DNA of 64,000 nucleotides from assembly GCF_017948455.1 (NCBI RefSeq), contig NZ_JAFFSU010000018.1, positions 95,912 through 159,911 on the forward strand. The letters are read 5' to 3'. Both the position numbers and the translations under genes were made by a program. The notes under the pieces are model-generated. The model did not search any database and was not told the DNA's origin. It saw only the letters and a list, made by a program, of their open reading frames with translations. This DNA comes from Streptomyces sp. GESEQ-4 (lineage in GTDB: Bacteria; Actinomycetota; Actinomycetes; Streptomycetales; Streptomycetaceae). Positions 8,733 through 17,370 of this stretch are shown one piece after another (position 1 is the first letter of the stretch; each line of letters opens with the position of its first letter).

Positions 8733-8783
8733 CCGGGCGTGCGCGGGCGTCGGTAGGGTCGCCCCGACTGATGCGTCCGGCGG

Positions 8784-9884
8784 TTACCTGAGCAGGGCCT
8801 CCAGGAAGTCGCTGCCGAGCCGGGCCATCGCCGTGACGTCGAGCTGGTACAGGACGTACCGCCCGCGCCGTCGGGTGGTGATCAGGCCCGCCTTCTTCAG
8901 CACGCTGAGGTGCCGGGATATCTCGGGGGCCGTCATGCCGTGGATCTGCGCGAGTTCGCTCGTGGTGTACGTGGTGCGGGCCAGGTTCCGGCACAGCTGT
9001 ATGCGGACCGGGTGGGACAGTGCGGTCATCCGCAGGGTCAGCTGCTCGACCGAGGGTGGCGCGGTGAGCTCCGGGGAGCCGACCGGGTAGTGCAGGACCG
9101 GCTGCCAGCCGTGCCGGTGCAGTACCTGGAGATGCGGCCAGCCCAGGCTCGTCGGCACGAGCAGCAGGCTCCGGTCGCAGATGTGGCTGTGGCGGAGCTT
9201 GTCGATGGTGATGCGTCCGGCGGCCTCGTCGAGCACCACCGCCGGGGAGACCGCGGCCAGCGCCTGGCCCAGCCCTTTGTGCCGCAGCAGATCGGTCTTG
9301 TGGCGGGCGTCGGCCGTGAGCTGATGGCGCAGCCGGGACCAGGTGTCCGCGAAGAACGCCTCGTCGCAGTCCTGAAGGAACTGCCGCAGCCAGGCCCGGA
9401 TCCGCGGCGGATCGTCCAACAGCCGTCGGCTGAACCGCAACTGCTGCGGCCCGCGCGCGGCGGCCAGCTCCAGGGCCCGGCGGCGCAACTCCGGGTCGGC
9501 GAGCACGGGCGGGCCCTGAACCTCGTACGGCAGGGCACAGGTGAACTCCAGCGCCGCGTCCACGAACTGCTCGTCCGTCAGTTTGTCCAGCAGGTCCAGT
9601 TCCTCGGCGATCGTCGCGCCGGGCAGCGTGGCCCCGCCCGGGACACCCGCATACGGCAGGAACAGGTCGGCGAACGTCGTCCGCCACAGGAAGTCGGCCT
9701 CGCACATCCGGTCCGCCAGATGCGAGTCGAGCCGGGCGGTCACGCTCGTCACCCAGCCCTGCAGGCCCGGATGGTGCCCCGGCTCGGACAGCGCGTGCAG
9801 CGCCATGCCGAGCTCGGCCAGGGGCGAGGGGACGACGGCGACCCTCTCCGGCCGCAGCCCCGCGATGTCGATGCTCACGCTCAT
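8784..9884 (-). CDS. ArsR-like winged-helix regulator (DUF5937 type)
   Basis: A protein of about 366 residues. The N-terminal 240 residues form a domain of the kind labelled DUF5937 (SIDIAGLRPERVAVVPSPLA near the start). The C-terminal 90 residues are an ArsR-type winged helix: RMTALSHPVRIQLCRNLA, then TTSELAQIHGMTAPEISRHL and LKKAGLITTRRRGRYVLYQL. I favour the ATG at 9884 (MSVSID); an in-frame ATG at 9899 adds five residues and cannot be excluded. A perfect 23-bp palindrome lies 24-39 bp upstream, a likely autoregulatory operator. It may control the small divergent gene at 10042. Confidence 0.75.
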   Translation of the reverse strand: MSVSIDIAGLRPERVAVVPSPLAELGMALHALSEPGHHPGLQGWVTSVTARLDSHLADRMCEADFLWRTTFADLFLPYAGVPGGATLPGATIAEELDLLDKLTDEQFVDAALEFTCALPYEVQGPPVLADPELRRRALELAAARGPQQLRFSRRLLDDPPRIRAWLRQFLQDCDEAFFADTWSRLRHQLTADARHKTDLLRHKGLGQALAAVSPAVVLDEAAGRITIDKLRHSHICDRSLLLVPTSLGWPHLQVLHRHGWQPVLHYPVGSPELTAPPSVEQLTLRMTALSHPVRIQLCRNLARTTYTTSELAQIHGMTAPEISRHLSVLKKAGLITTRRRGRYVLYQLDVTAMARLGSDFLEALLR

Positions 9885-9922
9885 GCCCTCATGGTGCACC
9901 CCGCCACTGACAACGCGGTCTC

Positions 9923-9945
9923 CGATTGACGGCGGCCGTCAATCG
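9923..9945. promoter_or_regulatory. perfect 23-bp palindrome, probable ArsR/DUF5937 operator
   Basis: Two perfectly complementary 11-bp arms, CGATTGACGGC and GCCGTCAATCG, flank a single central G. The site lies between the divergent starts of the winged-helix regulator and the small ORF at 10042. Size and symmetry suit a dimeric ArsR-type repressor. There is no T-run, and its intergenic position between divergent starts argues against a terminator. Confidence 0.6.
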
Positions 9946-10041
9946 ACGCGACGTCACAGCGGCGGCGACGCAACCTGGGACATCCGGGGCAGCCGCGGAG
10001 CCCGATTCCCACGTCCCGAGAACCCGAGAAGGCGATCCGCC

Positions 10042-10257
10042 ATGAGCATCACCCAGTACCACGTCCTCGACACCTACCGCGCCCGGCAACTCGGCGAGCC
10101 CGACCCGCCCGCGCCCGGCGCGCACGACTGGCAGGTCATCCGCGAACTGGGCGACCACCGGCGCTTCCGCGCGGTCCTCGTGGGCCGTCCGGCCCACGGC
10201 CGGCTACGGCAGGCCCTGGGCCGTTGGCTGCGTCGGCGCCCGCGCTCTACCCGCTGA
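10042..10257 (+). CDS. small basic hypothetical protein, 71 aa
   Basis: Reading frame MSITQYHVLDTYRARQLGEP onward, ATG at 10042, with an AGAAGGCGA purine stretch upstream. No known domain is recognised; it has a charged, arginine-rich C-terminus (LRQALGRWLRRRPRSTR). Its 3' end overlaps the 3' end of the convergent lyase gene by 11 bp. It lies downstream of the 23-bp palindrome, so it may be a target of the divergent regulator. Coding nature rests mainly on codon bias and start context. Confidence 0.5.
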   Translation: MSITQYHVLDTYRARQLGEPDPPAPGAHDWQVIRELGDHRRFRAVLVGRPAHGRLRQALGRWLRRRPRSTR

Positions 10258-11443
10258 CCCGCGCGATCAGCCGGGCGGCGAAGTCGGCGACCGCAGCCTT
10301 CACGTCCTCGGCCGTCCACTCCAGGCCCGCGGCCCGTACGTCGATCTCTGTGACGGCGAGCCCCGGGCCGGAGGCTTCCCAGGGCCGGGCGAAGAGCAGG
10401 GTCCTGGTCTCCTCGGCGTGCCGGACCGCGACGTCGGCGACGACATCGGCGTCGTACGGCAGCCAGACCTGGAACTCGTTGGTGTGCGGTTCCTCGGGGT
10501 GGACGCGCGTCCAGGGGACCCCGGCCGCCGCGAAGCCCTCGCGCAGCGCGGCGGCCACCACGCGCGCGTGCCGCACGTACTCGGGAAGCCGGGGCAGTTC
10601 GCGCTCCAGCCCGGCGAGGGCCGACAGCACGGTCGGGAACTGCTGGAAGACGGTGCCGCCGTACCGGTGCCGCCAGGCCTTGGCCTCGTCCACCAGCGTC
10701 CTGGGGCCGGCGAGGGCGGCCCCGCCGAAGGCGTTGAGGGACTTGTAGAACGACACGTAGACGCTGTCCGCCAGGCTCGCGATCTCGTTCAGAGGACGGC
10801 CGAAGTGGAGGGTGGTCTCCCACAGGCGCGCGCCGTCGAAGTGCACCACCGCGTCGCGTTCCCGCGCCGCCTCGACGATCTCGGTGAGCTCCTCCCAGGA
10901 GGGCAGCACGAAACCGGCCTCCCTGAGGGGCAGTTCGAGCATCAGCGTCCCGAAGGGCTCCTCGAAGTCGCGCACCTCGGCGGCGGTCGGCAGCCGGGGC
11001 TCGCTCGTCACCCGGACCGGGCGCAGGCCGCTGACCTCGCGCAACGCATTGCGCTCATGGACCTCGGGGTGGGCGAGCGCGTGCAGGGCCACCACGGGGC
11101 TGCCGGTGCGGCCCGCCCAGCAGCGCAGGGCGACCTGCTGCGCCATCGTGCCCGTCGGGAAGAACGCGGCGGCCTCCATGCCGAGCAGACCGGCGACCTT
11201 CTCCTCCAGGGCCTCGACGACGCCGGTGCCGTACATGTCCACCGTCTGATCCAGGTCGTACACCTCTGCGGCGGCCTCCAGGACCGCCAGGCGCTCCCGG
11301 AGCGTGCTGAGCACGCTGGTGCGCGCGAACACGCGCTCCGCGCCCCGGTAGGCGCTGATGCGCCGCTCACGGCGTCGCTTGCGCCGCTCGTCGTCCGACT
11401 CGGGTGTGACGTGTCGCGTGCCCTGCTCCGACGTATCGCTCAT
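10247..11443 (-). CDS. threonine aldolase / beta-eliminating lyase family PLP enzyme
   Basis: A 398-residue fold-type I PLP protein. The start ATG at 11443 (MSDTSEQGTRHV) is chosen over an upstream reading. A charged N-terminal tail (ERRKRRRERR-like) precedes the domain. Motifs: YGTGVVEALEEKVAGLLGME with FFPTGTMAQQ (cofactor phosphate region), VHFDGARLWE (Asp contacting the pyridine nitrogen), and VSFYKSLNAFGGA with the Schiff-base lysine. Low-specificity threonine aldolases cleave threonine to glycine and acetaldehyde. The extended N-terminus leaves substrate specificity open. Confidence 0.82.
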   Translation of the reverse strand: MSDTSEQGTRHVTPESDDERRKRRRERRISAYRGAERVFARTSVLSTLRERLAVLEAAAEVYDLDQTVDMYGTGVVEALEEKVAGLLGMEAAAFFPTGTMAQQVALRCWAGRTGSPVVALHALAHPEVHERNALREVSGLRPVRVTSEPRLPTAAEVRDFEEPFGTLMLELPLREAGFVLPSWEELTEIVEAARERDAVVHFDGARLWETTLHFGRPLNEIASLADSVYVSFYKSLNAFGGAALAGPRTLVDEAKAWRHRYGGTVFQQFPTVLSALAGLERELPRLPEYVRHARVVAAALREGFAAAGVPWTRVHPEEPHTNEFQVWLPYDADVVADVAVRHAEETRTLLFARPWEASGPGLAVTEIDVRAAGLEWTAEDVKAAVADFAARLIARVSG

Positions 11444-11601
11444 GCGACGGATCATGCCGGTCGGCGATTCATGCGGGCACCCACTTTTCCGCGGCCGCCC
11501 ACAGCCTGTGGACAACCGGACGCCCCGGCAACCGATCGCGTTAACATGACGAGAAATCGTCCGGTACCCAGAGCGGACTGGAACGGGAAGGCCTCCGTCG
11601 C

Positions 11602-12531
11602 GTGAGTACAGTCCAACAGCCAGACCCTAAGGACCGCCCCGCGCGGCTCACCGTCGGCGTCGTCGGCGCCGGTCGCGTGGGACCCGCGCTGGCCGCGTCC
11701 CTCCAACTCGCCGGACACCGCCCGGTAGCCGTCTCCGGAGTCTCCGACGCCTCCAGGAAGCGGGCCGCGCTGCTGCTGCCCGACGTGCCGCTCGTACCGC
11801 CCGCCGACGTCCTCGAGCGCGCCGACCTCGTCCTGCTCACCGTGCCGGACGACGCCCTGCCCGCGCTCGTGGAGGGCCTCGCCGAGACCGGCGCCGTGCG
11901 GCCGGGGCAACTGCTCGTGCACACCTCCGGGCGGTACGGCGCGAAGGTCCTGGACCCCGCTCTGCGTGCCGGAGCGCTGCCGCTGGCCCTGCACCCCGCG
12001 ATGACCTTCACCGGCACTCCTGTGGACGTCCAGCGCCTCGCTGGGTGCTCCTTCGGCGTGACCGCACCCGATGAACTGCGGCTGGCCGCCGAGGCCCTCG
12101 TCATCGAGATGGGCGGCGAGCCCGAGTGGATCGCCGAGGAGAACCGGCCGCTCTACCACGCGGCCCTCGCGCTGGGCGCCAACCACCTGGTCACGCTGGT
12201 CGCCCAGTCCATGGAGTTGCTGCGCGCGGCCGGCGTCGGGGCCCCGGACCGGATGCTCGGCCCGCTGCTCGGCGCCGCGCTCGACAACGCCCTGCGCTCC
12301 GGCGACGCCGCCCTCACCGGGCCCGTCGCGCGCGGGGACGCCGGTACGGTCGCCGCGCACGTCAGCGAGTTGCGCAGGCACGCCCCCCAGGCCGTCGCCG
12401 GCTATCTGGCGATGGCGCGCGCGACCGCCGACCGGGCGCTCGCCCACGGTCTGCTGAAGCCGGAGCTGGCAGAGGACCTGCTGGGGGTACTCGCCGACGG
12501 GACCAACGGGACCGAAGGGGACGCCCGATGA
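11602..12531 (+). CDS. Rossmann/DUF2520 dehydrogenase-like protein of the pantothenate operon
   Basis: A 309-residue protein from GTG 11602. It has an N-terminal NAD(P)-binding fold (VGVVGAGRVGPALAAS, residues 14-29), a central ALHPAMTFTG motif, and a C-terminal all-helical DUF2520 domain (RPLYHAALALGANHLVTLVA). Its stop overlaps the panC start (ATGA), so it is coupled to pantothenate synthesis. The orthologue (from memory, M. tuberculosis Rv3603c) likewise precedes panC. The two-domain layout resembles ketopantoate reductase, and no panE is present in the window. A ketopantoate reductase role is therefore attractive but unproven. Confidence 0.8.
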   Translation: MSTVQQPDPKDRPARLTVGVVGAGRVGPALAASLQLAGHRPVAVSGVSDASRKRAALLLPDVPLVPPADVLERADLVLLTVPDDALPALVEGLAETGAVRPGQLLVHTSGRYGAKVLDPALRAGALPLALHPAMTFTGTPVDVQRLAGCSFGVTAPDELRLAAEALVIEMGGEPEWIAEENRPLYHAALALGANHLVTLVAQSMELLRAAGVGAPDRMLGPLLGAALDNALRSGDAALTGPVARGDAGTVAAHVSELRRHAPQAVAGYLAMARATADRALAHGLLKPELAEDLLGVLADGTNGTEGDAR

Positions 12532-13529
12532 CCACCGCCCTGCTGCGCACCTCCGCCGAGCTGCACGCACGCGCGCGTGCAGGCCGTCGCGCCGTCGTGA
12601 TGACCATGGGCGCCCTGCACGAGGGCCACGCCACCCTGGTCCGCACCGCGCGCGAGATCGCCGGCCCGGACGGCGAGGTCGTCGTCACCGTCTTCGTCAA
12701 CCCGCTGCAGTTCGGCAAGGGCGAGGACCTCGACCGCTACCCGCGCACCCTGGACGCCGACCTCAAGCTCGCCGAACAGTCGGGCGCGGACGCCGTGTTC
12801 GCCCCCTCCGTGGACGAGGTCTACCCCGGCGGCGAACCCCAGGTCCGCATCAGCGCCGGACCCATGGGCGAACGCCTGGAGGGCGCCTCCCGCCCCGGCC
12901 ACTTCGACGGCATGCTCACCGTCGTCGCCAAGCTGCTGCACCTCACCCGCCCCGACATCGCCCTGTACGGCCAGAAGGACGCCCAGCAACTCGCCCTGAT
13001 CCGCCGGATGGTGCGGGACCTGAACTTCGGCGTCGAGATCGTCGGCGTTCCGACCGTGCGCGAGGACGACGGCCTGGCCCTGTCCAGCCGCAACCGCTAT
13101 CTGTCACGCCAGGAACGGCGCACGGCCCTCGCCCTGTCCCAGGCGCTGTTCGCGGGTCTCGACCGGCACGCGGCGCAGGAGGCGCTGCGCGCGCGGGCTC
13201 GCGAAGTGCCCGCCACGCGCGCGCGTGCCGAGGCGCTCAGCGCCATAGGGGAGTCCCGCGCGGCGGCCGACGCGCACGCGGTCGCCAAAGCGGTACCGGG
13301 TGGCCCGTCGGCCGTCCGCGCCGCCGCCCGCCTGGTCCTCGACGAGGCGGCCCGCCTCAACCCGCCGCTCCAACTGGACTATCTGGCCCTGGTCGACCCG
13401 TCCGACTTCACCGAGGTCGCGGACGACTTCACCGGGGACGCCGTCCTCGCCGTCGCCGCCCGGGTCGGGACGACCCGGCTGATCGACAACATCCCCCTCA
13501 CGTTCGGAACCTTCGGAGCCGCCTCGTGA
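12528..13529 (+). CDS. panC: pantothenate synthetase
   Basis: A 333-residue ATP-dependent pantoate-beta-alanine ligase for CoA biosynthesis. The start ATG at 12528 overlaps the preceding stop. Signatures: TMGALHEGHATLV (HIGH-like, residues 24-36), FVNPLQFGKGEDLDRYPR, SRPGHFDGMLTVVAKLL, YGQKDAQQL, and LALSSRNRYLS, the KMSKS-like loop. It is about 50 residues longer than E. coli PanC; the extra length is an Ala/Arg-rich helical insertion at roughly 200-275, before LQLDYLALVD. It ends in a GTGA overlap with nadB. Confidence 0.95.
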   Translation: MTTALLRTSAELHARARAGRRAVVMTMGALHEGHATLVRTAREIAGPDGEVVVTVFVNPLQFGKGEDLDRYPRTLDADLKLAEQSGADAVFAPSVDEVYPGGEPQVRISAGPMGERLEGASRPGHFDGMLTVVAKLLHLTRPDIALYGQKDAQQLALIRRMVRDLNFGVEIVGVPTVREDDGLALSSRNRYLSRQERRTALALSQALFAGLDRHAAQEALRARAREVPATRARAEALSAIGESRAAADAHAVAKAVPGGPSAVRAAARLVLDEAARLNPPLQLDYLALVDPSDFTEVADDFTGDAVLAVAARVGTTRLIDNIPLTFGTFGAAS

Positions 13530-15256
13530 CCAGCACCGGCATACGCCTGCACGCCCCGGCCCCAGGCTGGTCCATCTCCGCGGACGTGGTGGTCGTCGGA
13601 TCCGGCGTCGCCGGCCTCACCGCGGCCCTGCGCTGCGAGGCGGCCGGCCTCACGACGGTCGTCGTCACCAAGGCCCGCCTCGACGACGGCTCCACCCGCT
13701 GGGCACAGGGCGGCATCGCCGCGGCCCTGGGCGAGGGCGACACCCCAGAGCAGCACCAGGACGACACGCTCGTGGCGGGCGCGGGCCTGTGTGACGAGGA
13801 GGCCGTACGGATCCTCGTCACCGAGGGCCCGGACGCCGTACGGCGGCTCATCGAGACGGGCGCCCACTTCGACGAGTCCTCCGAGGGAGAGCTGGAGCTC
13901 ACCCGCGAGGGCGGCCACCACCGCCGCCGTATCGCGCACGCCGGGGGCGACGCGACCGGCGCGGAGATCTCCCGGGCGCTGGTCGAGGCGGTACGCGCGC
14001 GTGGGCTTCGTACGATCGAGAACGCGCTGGTACTCGACCTGCTGACGGACGCGGACGGCCGTACGGCGGGCGTCTCCCTGCACGTCATGGGCGAGGGCCA
14101 GCACGACGGCGTGGGCGCCGTGCACGCCCCCGCGGTCGTCCTCGCGACCGGCGGCATGGGGCAGGTCTTCTCAGCGACGACGAACCCGTCCGTGTCGACC
14201 GGCGACGGCGTGGCGCTCGCCCTGCGCGCGGGCGCGGAGGTCTCCGACCTCGAGTTCGTGCAGTTCCACCCCACCGTGCTGTTCCTCGGCCCGGACGCGG
14301 AGGGCCAGCAGCCCCTCGTCTCCGAGGCGGTACGCGGTGAGGGCGCCCACCTGGTCGACGCCGGCGGCGTGCGCTTCATGACCGGACAGCACGAGCTGGC
14401 CGAACTGGCGCCCCGGGACATCGTCGCCAAGGGCATCATGCGCCGCATGCAGGAGCAGGACGCCGAGCACATGTACCTCGACGCCCGGCACTTCGGCGCC
14501 GACATGTGGGAGCACCGCTTCCCGACGATCCTCGCCGCCTGCCGCGCCCACGGCATCGACCCCGTCCACGAGCCCATCCCGATCGCCCCGGCCGCCCACT
14601 ACGCCTCCGGCGGCGTCCGCACGGACTCCCAGGGCCGTACGACCGTTCCCGGGCTGTACGCGTGCGGCGAGGTCGCCTGCACCGGCGTGCACGGCGCGAA
14701 CCGGCTCGCGTCCAACTCCCTCCTGGAGGGCCTGGTCTACGCCGAGCGCATCGCCGAGGACATCGCGGCGAGCCACGCCGAAAACGGCCTCCACGCGCGC
14801 GTGCCGCACCCGGTGCCGTACCCCGAGGTCCCCGAACACCCCCTGCTGGAGCCCGAGACCCGGTTCGCGATCCAGCGGGTCATGACCGAGGGCGCGGGCG
14901 TCCTGCGCTCCGCCGACTCCCTCGCCAAGGCCGCCGAACAGCTCCAGCAGCTGCACGCCGACGCCCGTGACGCCCTCCACGAGAACGGCAAGACGGCCGA
15001 GGCCGGCGTCGACACCTGGGAGGCCACCAACCTCCTGTGCGTGGCCCGCGTCCTGGTCGCCGCCGCCCGGCAGCGCGAGGAGACCCGTGGCTGCCACTGG
15101 CGCGAGGACTACGCCGAGCGCGACGACGCAGCATGGCGGCGCCACATCGTCGTACGGCTGAATCCGGACCGCACACTCGCCGTACACCCCACCGATACCG
15201 CAGACTTCCCCCCGACCCGGCAGCACCATCCGGCGCAGCGTCCCCAGGAGCAGTGA
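13526..15256 (+). CDS. nadB: L-aspartate oxidase
   Basis: A 576-residue FAD enzyme that oxidises L-aspartate to iminoaspartate, the first step of de novo NAD synthesis. Start is GTG 13526, overlapping the panC stop. Motifs: dinucleotide-binding VVVGSGVAGLTAALRCEAAG (residues 17-36), STRWAQGGIAAALGEGD, EFVQFHPTVLF, EAVRGEGAHLVD, and GANRLASNSLLEGLVYAERI. The C-terminal helical domain is complete. nadC follows directly with coupling; nadA is not in the window. Confidence 0.95.
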   Translation: MTSTGIRLHAPAPGWSISADVVVVGSGVAGLTAALRCEAAGLTTVVVTKARLDDGSTRWAQGGIAAALGEGDTPEQHQDDTLVAGAGLCDEEAVRILVTEGPDAVRRLIETGAHFDESSEGELELTREGGHHRRRIAHAGGDATGAEISRALVEAVRARGLRTIENALVLDLLTDADGRTAGVSLHVMGEGQHDGVGAVHAPAVVLATGGMGQVFSATTNPSVSTGDGVALALRAGAEVSDLEFVQFHPTVLFLGPDAEGQQPLVSEAVRGEGAHLVDAGGVRFMTGQHELAELAPRDIVAKGIMRRMQEQDAEHMYLDARHFGADMWEHRFPTILAACRAHGIDPVHEPIPIAPAAHYASGGVRTDSQGRTTVPGLYACGEVACTGVHGANRLASNSLLEGLVYAERIAEDIAASHAENGLHARVPHPVPYPEVPEHPLLEPETRFAIQRVMTEGAGVLRSADSLAKAAEQLQQLHADARDALHENGKTAEAGVDTWEATNLLCVARVLVAAARQREETRGCHWREDYAERDDAAWRRHIVVRLNPDRTLAVHPTDTADFPPTRQHHPAQRPQEQ

Positions 15257-16239
15257 CAGCAGTGGATACCCCCGACCTTCCCCTCGCACAGGACGACGGC
15301 TGCGGCGACGGCTGCGCCTGCGGTGCGGACACCGGCGACGAGTACCTGGAGTGCGGGCTCGATCCCGCACTCGCCGAGCTCCTGGCCGAGGCCGGACTCG
15401 ACCCCGTGGAGGTCGAGGACATCGCGAACGTGGCCATCCAGGAGGACCTCGACCACGGGGTGGACGTGACGACGGTCGCGACCATCCCCGAGGACGCCGT
15501 CGCCACCGCCGACTTCACCGCGCGCGAGGCGGGCGTCGTGGCGGGCCTCCGGGTCGCCGAAGCGGTGCTCTCCGTAGTCTGCGAGGACGAGTTCGCCGTC
15601 GAGCGGCACGTGGACGACGGCGACCGGGTGGAGGCCGGGCAGAAGCTCCTGTCGGTCACCACGCGTACACGTGACCTGCTGACGGCCGAGCGCAGCGCGC
15701 TGAACCTCCTGTGCCGCCTGTCGGGCATCGCGACCGCCACGCGCGCGTGGGCGGACGTTCTGGAGGGCACGAAGGCGAAGGTCCGCGACACCCGGAAGAC
15801 GACGCCGGGGCTCCGGTCGCTGGAGAAGTACGCGGTGCGGTGCGGCGGCGGCGTGAACCACCGGATGTCGCTGTCCGACGCGGCTCTGGTCAAGGACAAC
15901 CACGTGGTCGCCGCGGGCGGTGTCGCGCAGGCCTTCAAGGCCGTACGGGAGGCCTTCCCGGACGTACCGATCGAGGTCGAGGTCGACACCCTGGACCAGC
16001 TGCGCGACGTCGTGGACGCCGGCGCCGATCTGATCCTGCTGGACAACTTCACGCCGGGCGAATGCGAGGAGGCGGTGGCCCTGGTGCACGGCCGGGCCGC
16101 CCTGGAGGCCTCCGGGCGCCTCACCCTGGAGAACGCGAAGGCGTACGCGGACACCGGCGTGGACTACCTCGCCGTCGGAGCGCTGACCCACTCCTCGCCG
16201 ATCCTGGACATCGGCCTCGACCTCCGTGAGGCGGAGTAA
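15253..16239 (+). CDS. nadC: nicotinate-nucleotide pyrophosphorylase with N-terminal cysteine cluster
   Basis: A 328-residue quinolinate phosphoribosyltransferase, the step after NadB/NadA in NAD synthesis. The GTG at 15253 overlaps the nadB stop, with AGGAG just upstream; a second GTG at 15262 is an alternative. Core motifs: IQEDLDHGVDVTT, ERSALNLLCRLSGIAT, DTRKTTPGLRSLEKYAVRCG, GGVNHRMSL, LVKDNH, DLILLDNF, and VDYLAVGALTHS. About 35 residues precede the usual domain and carry four cysteines (17, 21, 23, 34: C-x3-C-x-C-x10-C), which is not part of the canonical fold. Confidence 0.94.
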   Translation: MTAVDTPDLPLAQDDGCGDGCACGADTGDEYLECGLDPALAELLAEAGLDPVEVEDIANVAIQEDLDHGVDVTTVATIPEDAVATADFTAREAGVVAGLRVAEAVLSVVCEDEFAVERHVDDGDRVEAGQKLLSVTTRTRDLLTAERSALNLLCRLSGIATATRAWADVLEGTKAKVRDTRKTTPGLRSLEKYAVRCGGGVNHRMSLSDAALVKDNHVVAAGGVAQAFKAVREAFPDVPIEVEVDTLDQLRDVVDAGADLILLDNFTPGECEEAVALVHGRAALEASGRLTLENAKAYADTGVDYLAVGALTHSSPILDIGLDLREAE

Positions 16240-16242
16240 GTC

Positions 16243-17040
16243 ATGCTCCTCACGATCGACGTCGGCAACACCCACACCGTCCTCGGCCTGTTCGACGGCG
16301 AGGACATCGTCGAGCACTGGCGGATCTCCACGGACGCACGCCGTACGGCCGACGAGCTGGCGGTCCTGCTGCAGGGCCTCATGGGCATGCATCCGCTCCT
16401 CGGGGACGAGCTGGGCGACGGCATTGACGGGATCGCGATCTGCGCGACCGTGCCGAGCGTGCTGCACGAGCTGCGTGAGGTGACGCGGCGGTACTACGGC
16501 GATGTGCCGGCCGTACTGGTCGAGCCGGGCGTCAAAACGGGCGTGCCGATCCTCACCGACAACCCCAAGGAGGTCGGCGCGGACCGGATCATCAACGCCG
16601 TGGCGGCGGTCGAACTGTACGGCGGGCCCGCGATCGTCGTGGACTTCGGTACGGCGACGACGTTCGACGCGGTCAGCGCGCGCGGGGAGTACATCGGCGG
16701 GGTCATCGCGCCCGGTATCGAGATCTCCGTCGAGGCGCTCGGCGTCAAGGGCGCGCAGCTGCGGAAGATCGAGGTGGCGCGGCCGCGGAGCGTGATCGGC
16801 AAGAACACGGTCGAGGCGATGCAGTCCGGAATCGTGTACGGGTTCGCCGGGCAGGTGGACGGTGTGGTGCACCGGATGGCGCGGGAGTTGGCCGACGATC
16901 CGGATGAGGTGACGGTGATCGCTACGGGTGGGCTGGCGCCGATGGTGCTGGGTGAGTCCTCGGTGATCGATGAGCATGAGCCGTGGCTGACGCTGATCGG
17001 ACTACGGCTGGTCTACGAGCGGAACGTCTCCCGCATGTGA
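16243..17040 (+). CDS. coaX: type III pantothenate kinase
   Basis: A 265-residue ASKHA-fold kinase that phosphorylates pantothenate, the step following PanC. Motifs: LLTIDVGNTHTVLGLFDG (P-loop equivalent, residues 2-19), GADRIINAVAAVELYG with catalytic Asp, and VDFGTATTFDAVSARGEYIG. It starts 3 bp after the nadC stop. With panC it accounts for two CoA-pathway steps in the same operon. It is the last gene before the 330-bp noncoding gap holding a long hairpin. Confidence 0.95.
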   Translation: MLLTIDVGNTHTVLGLFDGEDIVEHWRISTDARRTADELAVLLQGLMGMHPLLGDELGDGIDGIAICATVPSVLHELREVTRRYYGDVPAVLVEPGVKTGVPILTDNPKEVGADRIINAVAAVELYGGPAIVVDFGTATTFDAVSARGEYIGGVIAPGIEISVEALGVKGAQLRKIEVARPRSVIGKNTVEAMQSGIVYGFAGQVDGVVHRMARELADDPDEVTVIATGGLAPMVLGESSVIDEHEPWLTLIGLRLVYERNVSRM

Positions 17041-17370
17041 CCCACGTCCGCCCGCCGTGCCCAGATTTTCCTCGCCCCCGCCGTCCCCAGACCCCCGCTC
17101 CGGCCTGAACGGCCTCGTCCTCAAACGCCGGACGGGCTAAAAACAGCCCCTCCGGCGTTTGAGGAGCCGGGGGCCCGGGGGCTGGCCCCCGAAACGGGGT
17201 CGAAGGGGCGGAGCCCTTTCAGGATGGGAATGGGTAAGGGCGGCGGGGGCGAGAAACGCTGGGCGGACAGCACTGTGCCGACCGGTACTGAGCAGTCATC
17301 CGGGTGTGGCTCTCGCGCCACACCCGGGGTATGTGGCCGGGTTTGTCTGATTAGCGCGTATCGTCACCTC
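17041..17370. other. 330-bp gene-free stretch with a long hairpin repeat
   Basis: No credible ORF is visible. The dominant structure is the hairpin at 17118-17165, followed by a G-rich tract (GGGGGCCCGGGGGCT around 17169-17183). The remainder resembles degenerate Streptomyces intergenic filler. An ATTAGCGCG segment at about 17349-17357 lies shortly before the next start and may hold its promoter. Confidence 0.6.
17118..17165. terminator. 21-bp-arm hairpin after coaX (dispersed Streptomyces repeat type)
   Basis: The left arm 17118-17138 and right arm 17145-17165 are complementary at 20 of 21 positions around the loop AAAAAC. The core CAAACGCCGG/CCGGCGTTTG is, from memory, a common intergenic palindrome in Streptomyces genomes. 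It sits 78 bp after the coaX stop without a U-tract, so it could be an intrinsic terminator, a 3'-end stabiliser or a repeat element. Confidence 0.65.
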
